Below are positions 53,351 through 63,064 of a stretch of DNA of 64,000 nucleotides, piece after piece. A program made the translations under genes and the position numbers. The DNA lies in NCBI RefSeq assembly GCF_000013645.1, contig NC_007951.1:2108001-2172000 (forward strand), in the 5' to 3' direction. The stretch is from Paraburkholderia xenovorans LB400 (GTDB lineage: Bacteria > Pseudomonadota > Gammaproteobacteria > Burkholderiales > Burkholderiaceae). Below the pieces are notes generated by a model. The model did no database searches. It saw nothing but the letters and a program-made list of their open reading frames with translations, and was not told the origin of the DNA. Numbering within the stretch: the first letter of the stretch is position 1; every line of letters begins with the position of its first letter.

Positions 53351-54010
53351 TCAGTGGCGCGACGGCAGCGCGAGGCGCCGTTCGTACCAGCGCTGCACGC
53401 TTTCGAGCATCTGGCACAGCACCCAGTAGACCGCGGCCGCGGCGAGATAGAGCGGCAGCGGCTGATAGGTCGAGGCGATGATTTCCTGCGCGCTGCGCAG
53501 CAGTTCGGTCACGGTAATCACCGACACCAGCGAGGTGTCCTTGATGAGGCTGATCAGACTGTTCGACAGACTCGGCACGGCAATGCGCAACGCCTGCGGT
53601 GCGATCACATAGCGCAGCGTCTGGCGGCGCGAGAGGCCGAGACTATAGGCGGCGAGCCACTGACCCTGGTGAATCCCCAGAATCGCGCCGCGCATGCTCT
53701 CGGACAGATACGCCGCGACGTTCGCCGACAACGCAATCACGCCGGCCGGCGTGGGGTCGAGTGAAATGCCGAAGCTCGGCAGGCCGTAATAGATCACGAA
53801 GATCTGCACCAGCAGCGGCGTGCCGCGCATCACGCTCACGTAAATGCGTGCGATCCAGTTCAGCGCGCGGCTGTGGCTCACGCCCATCAACGCGAGCACG
53901 GCGCCGGCGATCAGGCCGAAGATCATCGACAGAACCGCGAACTTGATCGTCAGGACGGCGCCCTGTGCGAGCACGGGCAGCGATTCAACGAGCAGGGAAG
54001 TGGTGGACAT
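53351..54010 (-). CDS. Polar amino acid ABC transporter permease
   Basis: A 219-residue inner-membrane permease of the HisM/GlnP type. It has about five helices, the N-terminal LPVLAQGAVLTIKFAVLSMIFGL region and the EAA loop (SLGLSRRQTLRYVIAPQALRIAVPSLSN). It works with the binding protein encoded just upstream. The ATG at 54010 follows the intercistronic hairpin. There is no ATPase gene adjacent; the next gene, lepB, converges. Confidence 0.9.
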   Translation of the reverse strand: MSTTSLLVESLPVLAQGAVLTIKFAVLSMIFGLIAGAVLALMGVSHSRALNWIARIYVSVMRGTPLLVQIFVIYYGLPSFGISLDPTPAGVIALSANVAAYLSESMRGAILGIHQGQWLAAYSLGLSRRQTLRYVIAPQALRIAVPSLSNSLISLIKDTSLVSVITVTELLRSAQEIIASTYQPLPLYLAAAAVYWVLCQMLESVQRWYERRLALPSRH

Positions 54011-54073
54011 GAGCTGAACGGTGGTCGGGTTGGCGCGCAAACGCGCACATCATGAAGTTCGCTGCAGAAGCGC

Positions 54074-54105
54074 GAAGGGCGGCATCGCCGACGATGCCGC
54101 CCTTC
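54074..54105 (-). terminator. Intercistronic hairpin between binding protein and permease genes
   Basis: A perfect 14-bp stem (54074-54087 with 54092-54105) has a 4-base loop. There is no strong T run, so it is likelier to stabilise the upstream mRNA or attenuate permease expression than to end transcription. Confidence 0.65.
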
Positions 54106-54122
54106 GTTCCAGCCAGCGCGTC

Positions 54123-54917
54123 TTATTTGATCGGCTTGCTCACGTCGATACCGAACCACTTGTCCGAGATCTTCGAGAACGTGCCGTCCGCTTCGAGCTG
54201 GGTCATCGCGTCGTCGATCGCCTTGGCGAACTTCGGGTTGCCCTTTCTGAACGGAATGCCGGAAGGGTTGCCCGCGCCGACGTTCGCGCCGGTGCGCAGC
54301 GGCAGCGGCGAGTTCTTCATCAGGTAGGCGAGCATCAGGCGGTCGTTGAGCGCCGCGTCCAGACGCCCGGCAGCCAGATCGCGCAGGTATTCGGGCGCGC
54401 CCGGATAGGTCTTCACGTCGATGCCCGGCACCGACTTCGCCATGTCCATGTAGTTCGTGCCCAGACCGACGCCGAGCTTCTTGCCCTTCAGATCCTCGAG
54501 CGACTTGAACTGGCGCGTGTCGTCCTTACGCTGGATCAGTTGCGCGGCCGAGTACGTGTAGGCCGGCGAGAAATCGAGCGCCTGCTTGCGCGCGTCGGTA
54601 ATGCCCACCTGGTTGACGATCACGTCGAACTTGCCCGCCTGCAGGCCGGCGATGATGCCGCTCCACTCGGTCGTGACGAATTCCGGCTTCACGCCGAGCT
54701 TGGCCGCCACGGCTTTGGCGATGTCGACGTCGTAGCCGACCAGTTCACCCGAAGGCGCTTTCGAATTGAACGGCGGGAAGGTGCCTTCGAGACCGATACG
54801 CAGCGTACCGCGCTGCTTGACCTGGTCGAGCAGGTCGTCGGCATGCGCGGTGACGGCGGTGAACGACGCGCCGATCAGACCGGCGACCAGAATCTTTTTC
54901 AGCAAACCAAATTTCAT
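54123..54917 (-). CDS. Polar amino acid (cystine-type) ABC transporter binding protein
   Basis: A 264-residue periplasmic solute-binding protein. Signal peptide KKILVAGLIGASFTAVTAHADD cleaves near residue 26. Family-3 SBP signatures RIGLEGTFPPFNSKAPSGELVGYDVDIAKAVA and VIVNQVGITDARKQALDFS are present. The latter block and GTNYMDM recall cystine-binding FliY/TcyA proteins, but specificity is inferred. It is first gene of a two-gene operon with the permease. Confidence 0.9.
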   Translation of the reverse strand: MKFGLLKKILVAGLIGASFTAVTAHADDLLDQVKQRGTLRIGLEGTFPPFNSKAPSGELVGYDVDIAKAVAAKLGVKPEFVTTEWSGIIAGLQAGKFDVIVNQVGITDARKQALDFSPAYTYSAAQLIQRKDDTRQFKSLEDLKGKKLGVGLGTNYMDMAKSVPGIDVKTYPGAPEYLRDLAAGRLDAALNDRLMLAYLMKNSPLPLRTGANVGAGNPSGIPFRKGNPKFAKAIDDAMTQLEADGTFSKISDKWFGIDVSKPIK

Positions 54918-55052
54918 CGAGTTCCTTTTTGTTCGTCTGGCGTTTTAACAGACGAAAGCATAACAAAGCAGACTATCGAAACCAAAATACCGTTTGTTTA
55001 TGTCTATATTACGGGCGCCGCACAGGCTGGCGTGCCGCCCGGCGGGCTGCGC

Positions 55053-56075
55053 CTAGCGCAGCGCCTGAACGCATTCGGCCACCAGCGCCGGTCCGCGGTA
55101 GATGAAGCCGGTATAGAGCTGCACCAGCGACGCGCCGGCCGCCATCTTGGCGCGCGCGTCCTCGCCCGAGAAAATCCCGCCGACGCCGATGATCGGCACC
55201 GTTTCGCCGACTTCCGCGCGCAGCTTGCGGATCACTGCGTTCGACGCGTCGAACACCGGCTTGCCCGACAGGCCGCCGGCTTCGTCGCCGTATTGCATGC
55301 CGGCGACGGCGGTGCGCGAGAGCGTGGTGTTAGTGGCGATCACGCCTTCGAAGCGATGACGCAGCAGCGTGTCCGCGATCGACTTGATCTGTTCGTCGTC
55401 GAGGTCCGGCGCGATCTTCAGCGCGAGCGGCACCAGCTTGCCGTGCATGTCGGCCAGACGCTGCTGCTTGTCCTTGAGCGCCGCGAGCAGCGCGTCGAGT
55501 TCGCCCGCGCCTTGCAACTGGCGCAGATTCTTCGTATTCGGCGACGAGATGTTGACCGTCACGTAGCTGGCGAACGGATACACGCGGTCGAGGCAGTACA
55601 GGTAGTCTTCGGCGGCGCGCTCGATCGGCGTGTCGGCGTTCTTGCCGATGTTCAGACCGAGAATGCCGCGATAGCGCGCGGCCTGCACGTTCTTCACGAA
55701 CTGGTCGACGCCCGCGTTGTTGAAGCCCATGCGGTTGATCACGGCGTTCGCCTGCGGCAGACGGAACATGCGCGGGCGCGGATTGCCCGGCTGCGCGCGC
55801 GGCGTCACCGTGCCGACTTCGATAAAGCCGAAGCCGAGCGCGGCGAGACCGTCGATGCATGCGCCGTCCTTGTCGAGCCCCGCGGCGAGCCCCACCGGAT
55901 TGCGGAACGTCAGCCCCATTACGGTGCGCGGCGCATCCGGCACGCGCGGCGCGAGCGCGCCGGCGAGGCCGGTGCGGCCGGCGGCGCCGAGAATACGCAA
56001 GGTCAGGTGGTGGGCGTCTTCCGCGTCCATGCGAAAGAGTTGGGCGCGTACGAGCGGGTAGAGGGAACTGAACAC
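55053..56075 (-). CDS. pyrD: Dihydroorotate dehydrogenase (quinone), class 2
   Basis: A 340-residue membrane-associated flavoenzyme oxidising dihydroorotate to orotate in pyrimidine synthesis, with electrons passed to quinone. The N-terminal amphipathic region ([23 protein letters not shown]) is the class 2 membrane tag. [41 protein letters not shown] with the catalytic serine and [17 protein letters not shown] (FMN phosphate) follow. GTG 56075 is chosen because the conserved start VFSSLYP begins there. Length is normal. Confidence 0.95.
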   Translation of the reverse strand: MFSSLYPLVRAQLFRMDAEDAHHLTLRILGAAGRTGLAGALAPRVPDAPRTVMGLTFRNPVGLAAGLDKDGACIDGLAALGFGFIEVGTVTPRAQPGNPRPRMFRLPQANAVINRMGFNNAGVDQFVKNVQAARYRGILGLNIGKNADTPIERAAEDYLYCLDRVYPFASYVTVNISSPNTKNLRQLQGAGELDALLAALKDKQQRLADMHGKLVPLALKIAPDLDDEQIKSIADTLLRHRFEGVIATNTTLSRTAVAGMQYGDEAGGLSGKPVFDASNAVIRKLRAEVGETVPIIGVGGIFSGEDARAKMAAGASLVQLYTGFIYRGPALVAECVQALR

Positions 56076-56211
56076 GGGACGAAGCCGGGCGGCCGGAAAA
56101 TGGGAACCCGCCATTTTACCGGCTTTAGGGGATGACTTTGACGCATTGATGAAGCCGACTCGCGGGACCGGGCGGCGACCGGCCAGGTGAGCTACTGTGA
56201 GCTACGATGAG

Positions 56212-57051
56212 CTACGGCTTGAACGGCGGACGTTTGCCGTGAATCGCCAGATCGACCGGCGGCAGATCCAGGCCGGTGGGGTCGAGCACACGCCAGGCGC
56301 CGTCGATCAAACCCTCTAGCGGGTGGAAATTCGCCTTGTACGCCATTTTCGGACTCTCGCGAATCCAGTAGCCGAGGTACACATAGGGCAGCTTCAGGCT
56401 GCGCGCCTGCTCGATCTGCCAATAGATGTTGTAGGTGCCGAAGCTCGTGTGCGGCAGCCCCGGCTCGAAAAACGTGTACACCGACGAGAGCCCGTCACCG
56501 AGAATATCGATCATGCTGATCATGCGCAGAATGCCGGGCGCATCCGGGCGCTCTGGCTGTTCTGGCCACTCGCGCGGCGGCTCGCGGAATTCGACCAGCC
56601 GCGAGTTGATCCGGCTCTGCAGCAGGAACTGCTCGTACTGGTCGCGGCTGTCGCGGTCCATGCCGCCGCCTGCGTGCCGCGCCGACTGATAGCGCATGTA
56701 AAGCGCATAGTGTTCTTCGTCGTAATGGAGCGGTGCGACGGTCGCGATCAGTTCGCCGTGTTTCTTCCAGACGCGGCGCTGCGTGCGGTTCGGCTCGAAC
56801 CGGTCGACAGGTACACGCACCGGCACGCAGGCGCGGCAGCCGTCGCAATACGGCCGGTAGGTGAACACACCGGAGCGCCGGAAGCCGGCCTTGACGAGGT
56901 CGGTGTAGACGTCGGAGTTGATCAGATGACTGGGGGTGGCGACTTGCGAGCGCGCGATGCGCCCGTCCAGATAACTGCAGGGATAGGGCGCCGTTGCATA
57001 AAATTGCAGCGCCGAAAGCGGGGAAAGAGGCAGCTCGTTGGGATGAGTCAC
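56212..57051 (-). CDS. bpt: Aspartate/glutamate leucyltransferase (Bpt)
   Basis: A 279-residue N-end-rule enzyme that adds leucine from Leu-tRNA to proteins with N-terminal Asp or Glu, marking them for ClpSAP. The family block [16 protein letters not shown], the cysteine cluster [18 protein letters not shown] and RWVWKK-type basic sequence (RRVWKKHG) are visible; the C-terminal ATE domain contains [25 protein letters not shown] 57051 (VTHPNELPL) is the likely start. It is next to aat, the usual pair. Confidence 0.93.
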   Translation of the reverse strand: MTHPNELPLSPLSALQFYATAPYPCSYLDGRIARSQVATPSHLINSDVYTDLVKAGFRRSGVFTYRPYCDGCRACVPVRVPVDRFEPNRTQRRVWKKHGELIATVAPLHYDEEHYALYMRYQSARHAGGGMDRDSRDQYEQFLLQSRINSRLVEFREPPREWPEQPERPDAPGILRMISMIDILGDGLSSVYTFFEPGLPHTSFGTYNIYWQIEQARSLKLPYVYLGYWIRESPKMAYKANFHPLEGLIDGAWRVLDPTGLDLPPVDLAIHGKRPPFKP

Positions 57052-57167
57052 GTTGGCAGCTCTCGAAGCGTCTCTGGTAATGCAAACCCGGCGCCTTGCG
57101 GTCGACGACCCGCGGCTAGTGACCCGCGGCTCGGTGGGCGGCGGGTCCGGATTCGGCCTGATTCTTC

Positions 57168-57905
57168 CTACGCCGCCGGCGCGACGATCTCGAGCAGCAC
57201 GGTCTTGTCGAAGAGCCAGGGAATAGGCGGCGCCTCGACCGACGCGCGAACATGCGCGATGAACGCCTTGCGCGCTATCTCGCGACCGCCCAGCGACGCC
57301 AGATGCGACGTATTCTGCTGGCAGTCTATCATTTCTATTTCGTGACGGCGCAAGTGTCCGACGAGCGCGGCCAGCGCCATTTTCGACGCGTCGGTGACCT
57401 CCGCGAACATGGATTCGCCGAAGAACATCTTGCCGAACGACACGCCGTACAAACCGCCCACGCGCCTGCCTTCGAACCAGGTTTCGATGCTGTGCGCGTC
57501 GCCCACACGATGCAGCGACGAGTACGCCTCGACCACGTCGGCGGTGATCCACGTGCCGCGCTGGCCACGTCGCGGCGCCTGCGCGCAGGCGCGCATCACG
57601 GCGGCGAAATCATGGTCGACGCGGATTTCCCACGCGTCGTCGCGCAGCACGCGCCGGAGCGTTTTGCGCAGCGACGGCGACACTTTGAATTCGGCGGGGC
57701 GCAGGATCATGCGCGGGTCGGGACTCCACCACAACACCGGCTGGCCGTCCGAATACCACGGGAAGATGCCGCGCCGGTAGGCGTCGATCAGGCGCGACGG
57801 CAGCAGATCGCCGCTGGCGGCGAGCAGGCCCGGCGCGCCACTGTTCGCGCCGAGCGCGCGCTCGACGGGAGGAAACGGATCGTCGGGTCCGAGCCAGGGA
57901 ACCAT
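57168..57905 (-). CDS. aat: Leucyl/phenylalanyl-tRNA-protein transferase
   Basis: A 245-residue enzyme that adds Leu or Phe to proteins with N-terminal Lys or Arg for ClpSAP degradation. Family motifs: [61 protein letters not shown] and [14 protein letters not shown]. It is encoded 116 bp before bpt and 9 bp after the Nudix gene, so the three are probably one operon serving the N-degron pathway plus a nucleotide hydrolase. Confidence 0.96.
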   Translation of the reverse strand: MVPWLGPDDPFPPVERALGANSGAPGLLAASGDLLPSRLIDAYRRGIFPWYSDGQPVLWWSPDPRMILRPAEFKVSPSLRKTLRRVLRDDAWEIRVDHDFAAVMRACAQAPRRGQRGTWITADVVEAYSSLHRVGDAHSIETWFEGRRVGGLYGVSFGKMFFGESMFAEVTDASKMALAALVGHLRRHEIEMIDCQQNTSHLASLGGREIARKAFIAHVRASVEAPPIPWLFDKTVLLEIVAPAA

Positions 57906-57914
57906 GCGCGCCGC

Positions 57915-58460
57915 TCAACCTTCGCGCAGCGAGCGGAAGATGTCGCCCGTGTGCAGGCCGAAGCTGCCGGCGGCGCGGTCGGCGAAAAAGAAACGCAGGG
58001 TCTGGCCGACCGTGGGGAAGGCGATTTCGTCCCAGGGGACTTCATGTTCTTCGAAGAGTTTGACTTCGAGACTTTCTTCGCCGGCGGCAATGTCGAGATC
58101 GAGCAGGCGCGCCATATAGAACAGATGCACCTGATGCACGTGCGGCACGTTCAACAGCGAGAAGAGATTTTGCACTTCGACGCGCGCGCCGGCTTCTTCC
58201 AGCGTTTCGCGCGATGCCGCCTCGGCGGTGGTCTCACCCATTTCCATGAAGCCCGCCGGCAGCGTCCAGTAGCCGTAACGCGGTTCGATCGCGCGACGGC
58301 ACAGCAGCACCTTGTCGTCCCACACCGGAACGGTGCCGACCACGTTGCGCGGATTCTGATAATGCACCGTGCCGCAACTGGCGCATACGAAGCGCTCGCG
58401 GTTGTCGCCCGGCGGAATGCTCAGGCTGACGCCGTGGCCGCAGACAGAACAGAATTTCAT
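57915..58460 (-). CDS. Nudix hydrolase with zinc ribbon
   Basis: A 181-residue hydrolase of nucleoside diphosphate derivatives. A zinc ribbon is formed by C4, C7, C26 and C29. The Nudix box GFMEMGETTAEAASRETLEEAG spans residues 70-91 with all catalytic glutamates. The sequence resembles the NudC/ADP-ribose pyrophosphatase-like group, but lacks the NudC-specific SQPWPFPxS motif. The substrate is unknown. It is first gene of the nudix-aat-bpt unit. Confidence 0.9.
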   Translation of the reverse strand: MKFCSVCGHGVSLSIPPGDNRERFVCASCGTVHYQNPRNVVGTVPVWDDKVLLCRRAIEPRYGYWTLPAGFMEMGETTAEAASRETLEEAGARVEVQNLFSLLNVPHVHQVHLFYMARLLDLDIAAGEESLEVKLFEEHEVPWDEIAFPTVGQTLRFFFADRAAGSFGLHTGDIFRSLREG

Positions 58461-58851
58461 AGGAAGGGGGCAGGAAAGGGTGATAGGAGTTTATCACTGG
58501 GGCGCGGTTTTACTCAGGTGGGGGAAAGGTGGCGTGCGGGAGCTGGGGGTGAGTGGGCCTTATGCGAAGGGGTGCGACGGGGACAACAGGCAGAGGAAGG
58601 GTATATTTGATTCGGGATGCAGAATATCTTTCGCGCGGGCGTTGATCCGCGGGCGCGAATGGTGTTGCGGGTAAGGCATATCCTGATATCGCGAACCCCT
58701 GATGAGCTCCGGGTACGGAACGGGAAAGACGGACGCAGCGCGCGGAACTCGCAACCCGTTATGAAAGATTTGGAAAAAGAAACAAAAAAGGCCTGCCGGT
58801 TTGGCAAGCCTTGAATGTTGTTTTCGACGTCTTGAGCATACGCGATGCACT
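58461..58851. other. Intergenic region between Nudix gene and tRNA-fMet
   Basis: About 390 bp with no gene. It holds the tRNA-fMet terminator (58784-58813) and the leader of the Nudix gene. No repeats or motifs stand out. Confidence 0.5.
58784..58813 (-). terminator. Rho-independent terminator of tRNA-fMet
   Basis: On the minus strand, the stem AAGGCTTGCC pairs with GGCAGGCCTT (one mismatch), followed by a TTTTTT run. It begins about 40 bp beyond the tRNA. Confidence 0.75.
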
Positions 58852-58928
<77 letters not shown>

Positions 58929-58943
58929 TCCGTCGAAGAAAAG

Positions 58944-58972
58944 ATTATAGAAGAAAGTGCATGACTATGCAA
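58944..58972 (-). promoter_or_regulatory. Sigma-70 promoter of tRNA-fMet
   Basis: On the minus strand, -35 TTGCAT (58967-58972) and consensus -10 TATAAT (58944-58949) are 17 bp apart, ending 16 bp before the tRNA. Confidence 0.85.
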
Positions 58973-59170
58973 CAGCTGATTAAGAACCGGCTTCAATCCA
59001 CCTATCTCGCGGCCGGCGCCGCGATCTCCTCAAAGTCGCCGCACGCATTGCCCGCGTCGTATGCCGGAAGGCACACGTAAGACGCTGCGCTAGAATTCAG
59101 GTTCTCTTCGCGGCGCCGCCGTGTCTGCACGACGGCGTACGCTTCACCTCCTACGTTGCCCCGAACCCTC

Positions 59171-59668
59171 ATGGATATCGCTCACGATCTGCAGGTGATT
59201 GCCGCTCAGGAACATGCCCTGGTGTTTCCCCAATTCGATCCCGACCGCGCGTGGCAGGTCGGTGCCTATCTGCATGAGGTCGCCAAGGCGCGTGGCATCC
59301 CCGCTGCGATCGACGTGCGCACTTTCGGCCAGCCGCTGTTCTTCAGTCTGCTCGACGGCGCCACGCCGGACAACGTCGATTGGGCGCGCCGCAAAGGCAA
59401 TACGGTCGCGCATTTTCGCCGCAGTTCGTACGCGATCGGTCTGAAGATGCAGCAGGCCGGCAGCACGCTCGCCGACAAGCACGGCTTGCCCAATACGGAA
59501 TACGCGTCGCACGGCGGCGCGTTTCCGCTGACGGTGGCGGGCGCGGGCGTGATCGGTTCGATCACGGTGTCGGGTTTGCCGCAACGCGCCGATCACGAAC
59601 TGGTGGTGGAAGCGCTGTGCGCGCACCTCGGCCACGACTACAGCAAGCTCGCGCTTGCAAAGGCCTGA
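59171..59668 (+). CDS. UPF0303 / heme-degrading-domain (DUF336-like) protein
   Basis: A 165-residue protein of the UPF0303 family (GlcG/HbpS-like fold). It shows [83 protein letters not shown]. Function is unproven; related proteins bind heme or cofactors. ATG 59171 (MDIAHDL) is chosen over a TTG five codons upstream. The SMR gene follows 4 bp after the stop. Confidence 0.88.
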   Translation: MDIAHDLQVIAAQEHALVFPQFDPDRAWQVGAYLHEVAKARGIPAAIDVRTFGQPLFFSLLDGATPDNVDWARRKGNTVAHFRRSSYAIGLKMQQAGSTLADKHGLPNTEYASHGGAFPLTVAGAGVIGSITVSGLPQRADHELVVEALCAHLGHDYSKLALAKA

Positions 59669-59672
59669 AGCG

Positions 59673-60011
59673 ATGCGGTTGCCCGCTTACGCATTGCTAG
59701 GCATCGCCATCGTGGCCGAAGTGATTGCAACCTCCGCGATGCGCGCATCGGACGGTTTCTCGCGGATACTGCCTTCAGCGGTGGTGGTGCTCGGCTATGG
59801 CGTGGCGTTCTATTGCCTGTCGCTGACGCTCAGGAGTATTCCGGTCGGCATCGTCTATGCGGTATGGTCCGGCGCCGGCATCGTGCTGATCACGCTGGTC
59901 GCGGTGGTGTTGTACCGGCAGGTGCCCGACGTGCCGGCCATTATCGGCCTCGGGCTGATCATTGCCGGCGTCGCCGTGCTGAACATGTTCTCGAAGATGC
60001 AGGCGCACTGA
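59673..60011 (+). CDS. SMR family multidrug efflux transporter (EmrE-like)
   Basis: A 112-residue membrane protein with four helices. The essential membrane glutamate is in IAIVAEVIATSAMRAS (E16), and GYGVAFYCLSLTLRSIPVGIVYAVWSGAGIV is the SMR signature. It should export cationic drugs or quaternary ammonium compounds by proton antiport as a dimer. ATG 59673 gives the normal length. It is cotranscribed with the UPF0303 gene. Confidence 0.93.
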   Translation: MRLPAYALLGIAIVAEVIATSAMRASDGFSRILPSAVVVLGYGVAFYCLSLTLRSIPVGIVYAVWSGAGIVLITLVAVVLYRQVPDVPAIIGLGLIIAGVAVLNMFSKMQAH

Positions 60012-60050
60012 GCACTCGCGCCGACCCACGAGCTTCGGGTTCGCTTCTTC

Positions 60051-60440
60051 TTATTTGCAGCGCACGATCATCGAACGGTTCTTCACGTTGGCCGAGACGA
60101 CGTTCGTGACGCTGCCGCCCGCCGTGCCGCCTTCGTCATTGTCTTTCGACACGATGTCATAGCCCGTCGCGCCGCATGCCTTGCCGGCCTGCACGTAGCA
60201 CGAGGCCCAGCTGGAAGCGGCGTCGGCGCCGCTGCAATTCACGGCGAAACCGGTCTGGCCGTTCGGCAGGTTGATCAGCGACGTGGTGTTTGACGATGCG
60301 CAGCCGGCGAGGCCCACGCCCAACAGCACGGCGGCGGGAAGGGCGGCCGCGAGCGACGTCCGGCGAACCAGCGCAAGCGCCGCACGGGTTCGGAGGCGGT
60401 CGAGGCGGCCGGCGCGGCGCAGTTGCGTCATGAAATGCAT
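60051..60440 (-). CDS. Small putative lipoprotein
   Basis: A 129-residue protein with a lipoprotein signal: basic N-terminus, hydrophobic stretch AALPAAVLLGVGLAGC ending in a lipobox (LAGC, about residue 47). The mature part has several cysteines (NCSGADAASSWASCYVQAGKACGATGYDI) and no recognised domain. AAGGAAAC precedes the ATG at 60440. The leader is longer than usual, so a later ATG (three codons on) or internal start is possible. Confidence 0.7.
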   Translation of the reverse strand: MHFMTQLRRAGRLDRLRTRAALALVRRTSLAAALPAAVLLGVGLAGCASSNTTSLINLPNGQTGFAVNCSGADAASSWASCYVQAGKACGATGYDIVSKDNDEGGTAGGSVTNVVSANVKNRSMIVRCK

Positions 60441-60515
60441 CGTGATGTTTCCTTTCAGATTGAGAGGTTCGGACGTGTCGCGCCAACCGGGCGCGGCTGC
60501 TGATTCACGGCGATC

Positions 60516-60707
60516 TCAGGGCGTTTCGATCGTAATGCCCGCCGCACTGACCAGCCGACGGCTTTCGGCGCCTTTCTCGGTGGCCGCGTCTTCCCAGATG
60601 CTGATGGCTTTCGGAATGTCGATGCCGTGGCTTTCGGCGTAGGCAAACCATTTGTTCGCCGCATCCGGTTCGGGCAGTTCGTGGTTTTGCAGAAAATATT
60701 TTCCCAT
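60516..60707 (-). CDS. Small hypothetical protein
   Basis: A 63-residue acidic soluble protein beginning MGKYFLQNHELPEPDAANKW. The sequence looks natural (balanced hydrophobic and charged residues, helical) but I do not recognise the family. It lies 75 bp upstream of the lipoprotein gene on the same strand, so they may be cotranscribed. Confidence 0.55.
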   Translation of the reverse strand: MGKYFLQNHELPEPDAANKWFAYAESHGIDIPKAISIWEDAATEKGAESRRLVSAAGITIETP

Positions 60708-61000
60708 ATTGCGCTCGCTGAACTGGAAAAGGCGTCGTGGCAGCAGCACGGATCGTGCCGATGATCCAGTTCGACCGGCGCGAGCCGAACAAGTGCGATC
60801 GAGAGATCGCGTTGCTGGCCGCTACAGAACTAATCGGCCCGCGAGGCGCCTTACATACTGGCTGGCTAGAGCATGCCGACGTGCGTGCGGCACATCGGGC
60901 ATGTGCGCGAGGGCCAACGGAGGTCGACGCAGGGGGGCTGTCGGGTGCAGATCCACGCGGCGTTCGCCCATGAACTCGAATTGCAACGAGGAGAACGAAT

Positions 61001-61288
61001 ATGGCTGAACGGGTCAGTGGCCCTTATCGCGGTTATTACATCAGCGCCGCCGCGCGCCTCGTACCGGCGGTCGATACACCGGCTCCATCGGCCACATTGG
61101 CCGGCGGCGCGAGCGGCACTTACGTCGGCTCGGTGAGCCTCGCGGAACATGGCCCGGACGATCCTCATCGGATGGAAACGCTGCTCGAACTCGGCGACGG
61201 GCAGCGCTTCGGCAGCGAAGAGGAGGCGCTCGTGTTCGTCGAGCAGGCGGCGCGCGACTACGTCGACCGCCTGCTGGGAGGCAGTTGA
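61001..61288 (+). CDS. Small hypothetical protein
   Basis: A 95-residue soluble protein with no recognised domain (MAERVSGPYRGYYISAAARL at the start, an acidic C-terminal helix). AGGAGAACGAAT precedes the ATG, a strong ribosome-binding site. Its stop overlaps the DUF1488 start by one base (TGATG), so the two are translated together. Confidence 0.7.
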   Translation: MAERVSGPYRGYYISAAARLVPAVDTPAPSATLAGGASGTYVGSVSLAEHGPDDPHRMETLLELGDGQRFGSEEEALVFVEQAARDYVDRLLGGS

Positions 61289-61749
61289 TGGCGGCGCGTC
61301 AAGGAGAAAAGGGCGTCGCCTGGCGCACCGGCAAAACTGCTGACGAAAGCGCTGCGGCAGGCTGGACCGCGGTCCGGCCGCGCGAGTACCATATCGACGT
61401 TGTCCGGGGCCGGCCGGTTCTCGCCGGCACCGGTTTCGTGTCGGATCTTCCTGATGAGGCGACCATGGAAATTCGGTTTCCCGCGGACGCACCCGCTTAC
61501 CGCGATTCCAATCTGACCGTTGTGTTTGCCGCGCTGGTGGACGGCGAGTCCGTGCCGTGCGCGATCTCGGTCGAAGCGCTCGAAGATCACTTCGGCGCCT
61601 ATTCCGAAGATCTGGAGGGCTGGATGCGCGCGTTCGACGCCGGGCGTCGGCGCATCGAGGCGGTGGCGCGCGAGCATCTGCAGATCAGTAACGGCACGCC
61701 CGTGCTGCTGAAAAGCGGCCACTTCCCACCGGGCAACGTGGCCGGTTGA
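61288..61749 (+). CDS. DUF1488 family protein
   Basis: A 153-residue protein. The second half matches DUF1488: MEIRFPADAPAYRDSNLTVVFAALVDGE and CAISVEALEDHFGA, followed by a helical C-terminus with RRIEAVAREHLQ. The family is common in Burkholderia but has no known function. The first 50 residues are variable. Coupled to the preceding small gene. Confidence 0.8.
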   Translation: MAARQGEKGVAWRTGKTADESAAAGWTAVRPREYHIDVVRGRPVLAGTGFVSDLPDEATMEIRFPADAPAYRDSNLTVVFAALVDGESVPCAISVEALEDHFGAYSEDLEGWMRAFDAGRRRIEAVAREHLQISNGTPVLLKSGHFPPGNVAG

Positions 61750-61922
61750 TGGCAACTGATCGTAATCGAGCGCGGCCGTTGGAACCGGGCGGACGGGGCG
61801 AGCCTGGGCGAGCTTTTATACATCGGCGCATACATCGGCGCAAAAGGCCGCTCGCTGGCCGGTAACGAGGCGCGAGCGCCGCTCATCGCACACTGGCGCG
61901 TCTGTCTTCTTCGCGCCCCCGA

Positions 61923-62921
61923 TCAAACCGCGTTCGCGGTGCTGCCGTTTGTTCCAGCCTTCGGTGCTGCCGCCTCGCGCGCGGCGTCGAAAGCATGGCG
62001 GATGCCTTCCTCGTAAGACGTTCTGGCGATCGGGCCGATCAGTTTCGTCAACGCCGAATCGTCGAGCACGACCGGTTCGGTCATCAGGTAGTTCATCTCC
62101 ACCAGTTCCCGCATCAACGGATTGAACAGGCCGAGCAGGCGTAGCAGCGTCTTGCCGGCCACCATCAGCTTTGGTGCGCGGCCCGCCAGTGCGTAGGCCT
62201 GCCGCGCGACTTCGCGCTGCGTGATGGTGCCTGCGCCGGCACGGTGCCACCAGCGCCCATACGCTGCGGGCGTGCGCGTGAGCTTTTCGACCACCGGCCC
62301 GATGTCCGGCAGATAGATGAATTCATGCGGGACGTCCAGCGGGCCGATCATCTGCGCGCGCTTGCCGGTTGCGGCGCCTTCGAACACGCCGTTCAGCAGG
62401 CTGCGCTCGATGCATGGGCCGTAGAAGTCGGGTAGACGCAACACGAGGGTCGAGAGGCCGTTACATCCGTGCGCCGCCAATACCAGATTTTCCTGCGCGA
62501 GCCGCATCCGGCCTTTGAACGTGTGCGGCTCGCGCGGATGATCTTCGCTGATCGGGTTGCCCTGCGCGCGGCCGTACGGATACACCGTGCCGATCAGAAT
62601 GAAACGCTCGACGCCCGCCGCCGTGACGCCGGCGAGGGTTCGCTCCATCAGCGGCGGGTGCGCGGCAAACTGGTCGTAGGGCACGCCAACCAGATAGATC
62701 ACCGTTTGCAGGCCTTCTGCCGCCGCGCGGATCGAAGCGGGGTCGTCCGGATTCCACGTAACGATCTCCGCGTGCGGGTCGCGGCCGAACGCGGCCTCGA
62801 GCGGCCCGCGCGAACGGCCCACCACCCGGTAGTCGCGGCCCGCCGCGCCGAGCGCCGCCGCAATGCTCTGACCGGCCGCGCCCGCGGCTCCGAATAAACC
62901 CACTTTGCCCGTGGCTTGCAT
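61923..62921 (-). CDS. NAD-dependent epimerase/dehydratase family protein
   Basis: A 332-residue extended short-chain dehydrogenase. The nucleotide-binding loop GLFGAAGAAGQSIAAAL is at residue 7-23 and FILIGTVYPYGRAQGN contains the probable catalytic Ser/Tyr-type region, though the classical YxxxK is not clear. The substrate is unknown. It is divergent from the TetR gene across 143 bp containing a palindrome, so TetR probably represses it. Confidence 0.82.
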   Translation of the reverse strand: MQATGKVGLFGAAGAAGQSIAAALGAAGRDYRVVGRSRGPLEAAFGRDPHAEIVTWNPDDPASIRAAAEGLQTVIYLVGVPYDQFAAHPPLMERTLAGVTAAGVERFILIGTVYPYGRAQGNPISEDHPREPHTFKGRMRLAQENLVLAAHGCNGLSTLVLRLPDFYGPCIERSLLNGVFEGAATGKRAQMIGPLDVPHEFIYLPDIGPVVEKLTRTPAAYGRWWHRAGAGTITQREVARQAYALAGRAPKLMVAGKTLLRLLGLFNPLMRELVEMNYLMTEPVVLDDSALTKLIGPIARTSYEEGIRHAFDAAREAAAPKAGTNGSTANAV

Positions 62922-62995
62922 GACGACTCCTCGAAGCGGCGCCGTATCGCGGCCGCATAAATGGACTGACGTTGTATGACGGTTGGAAATTTAGT

Positions 62996-63020
62996 GAACA
63001 CCGTTTAGTGAACGGTGTTC
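62996..63020. promoter_or_regulatory. Palindromic operator between epimerase and TetR genes
   Basis: GAACACCGTT (62996-63005) and AACGGTGTTC (63011-63020) form a perfect 10-bp inverted repeat with a 5-bp spacer. Its position between divergent genes fits a TetR-family operator for both. Confidence 0.75.
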
Positions 63021-63064
63021 AGTTTAATTTGACTTTTCAGTTTGTCAACCCGAGAATGTTCGTC

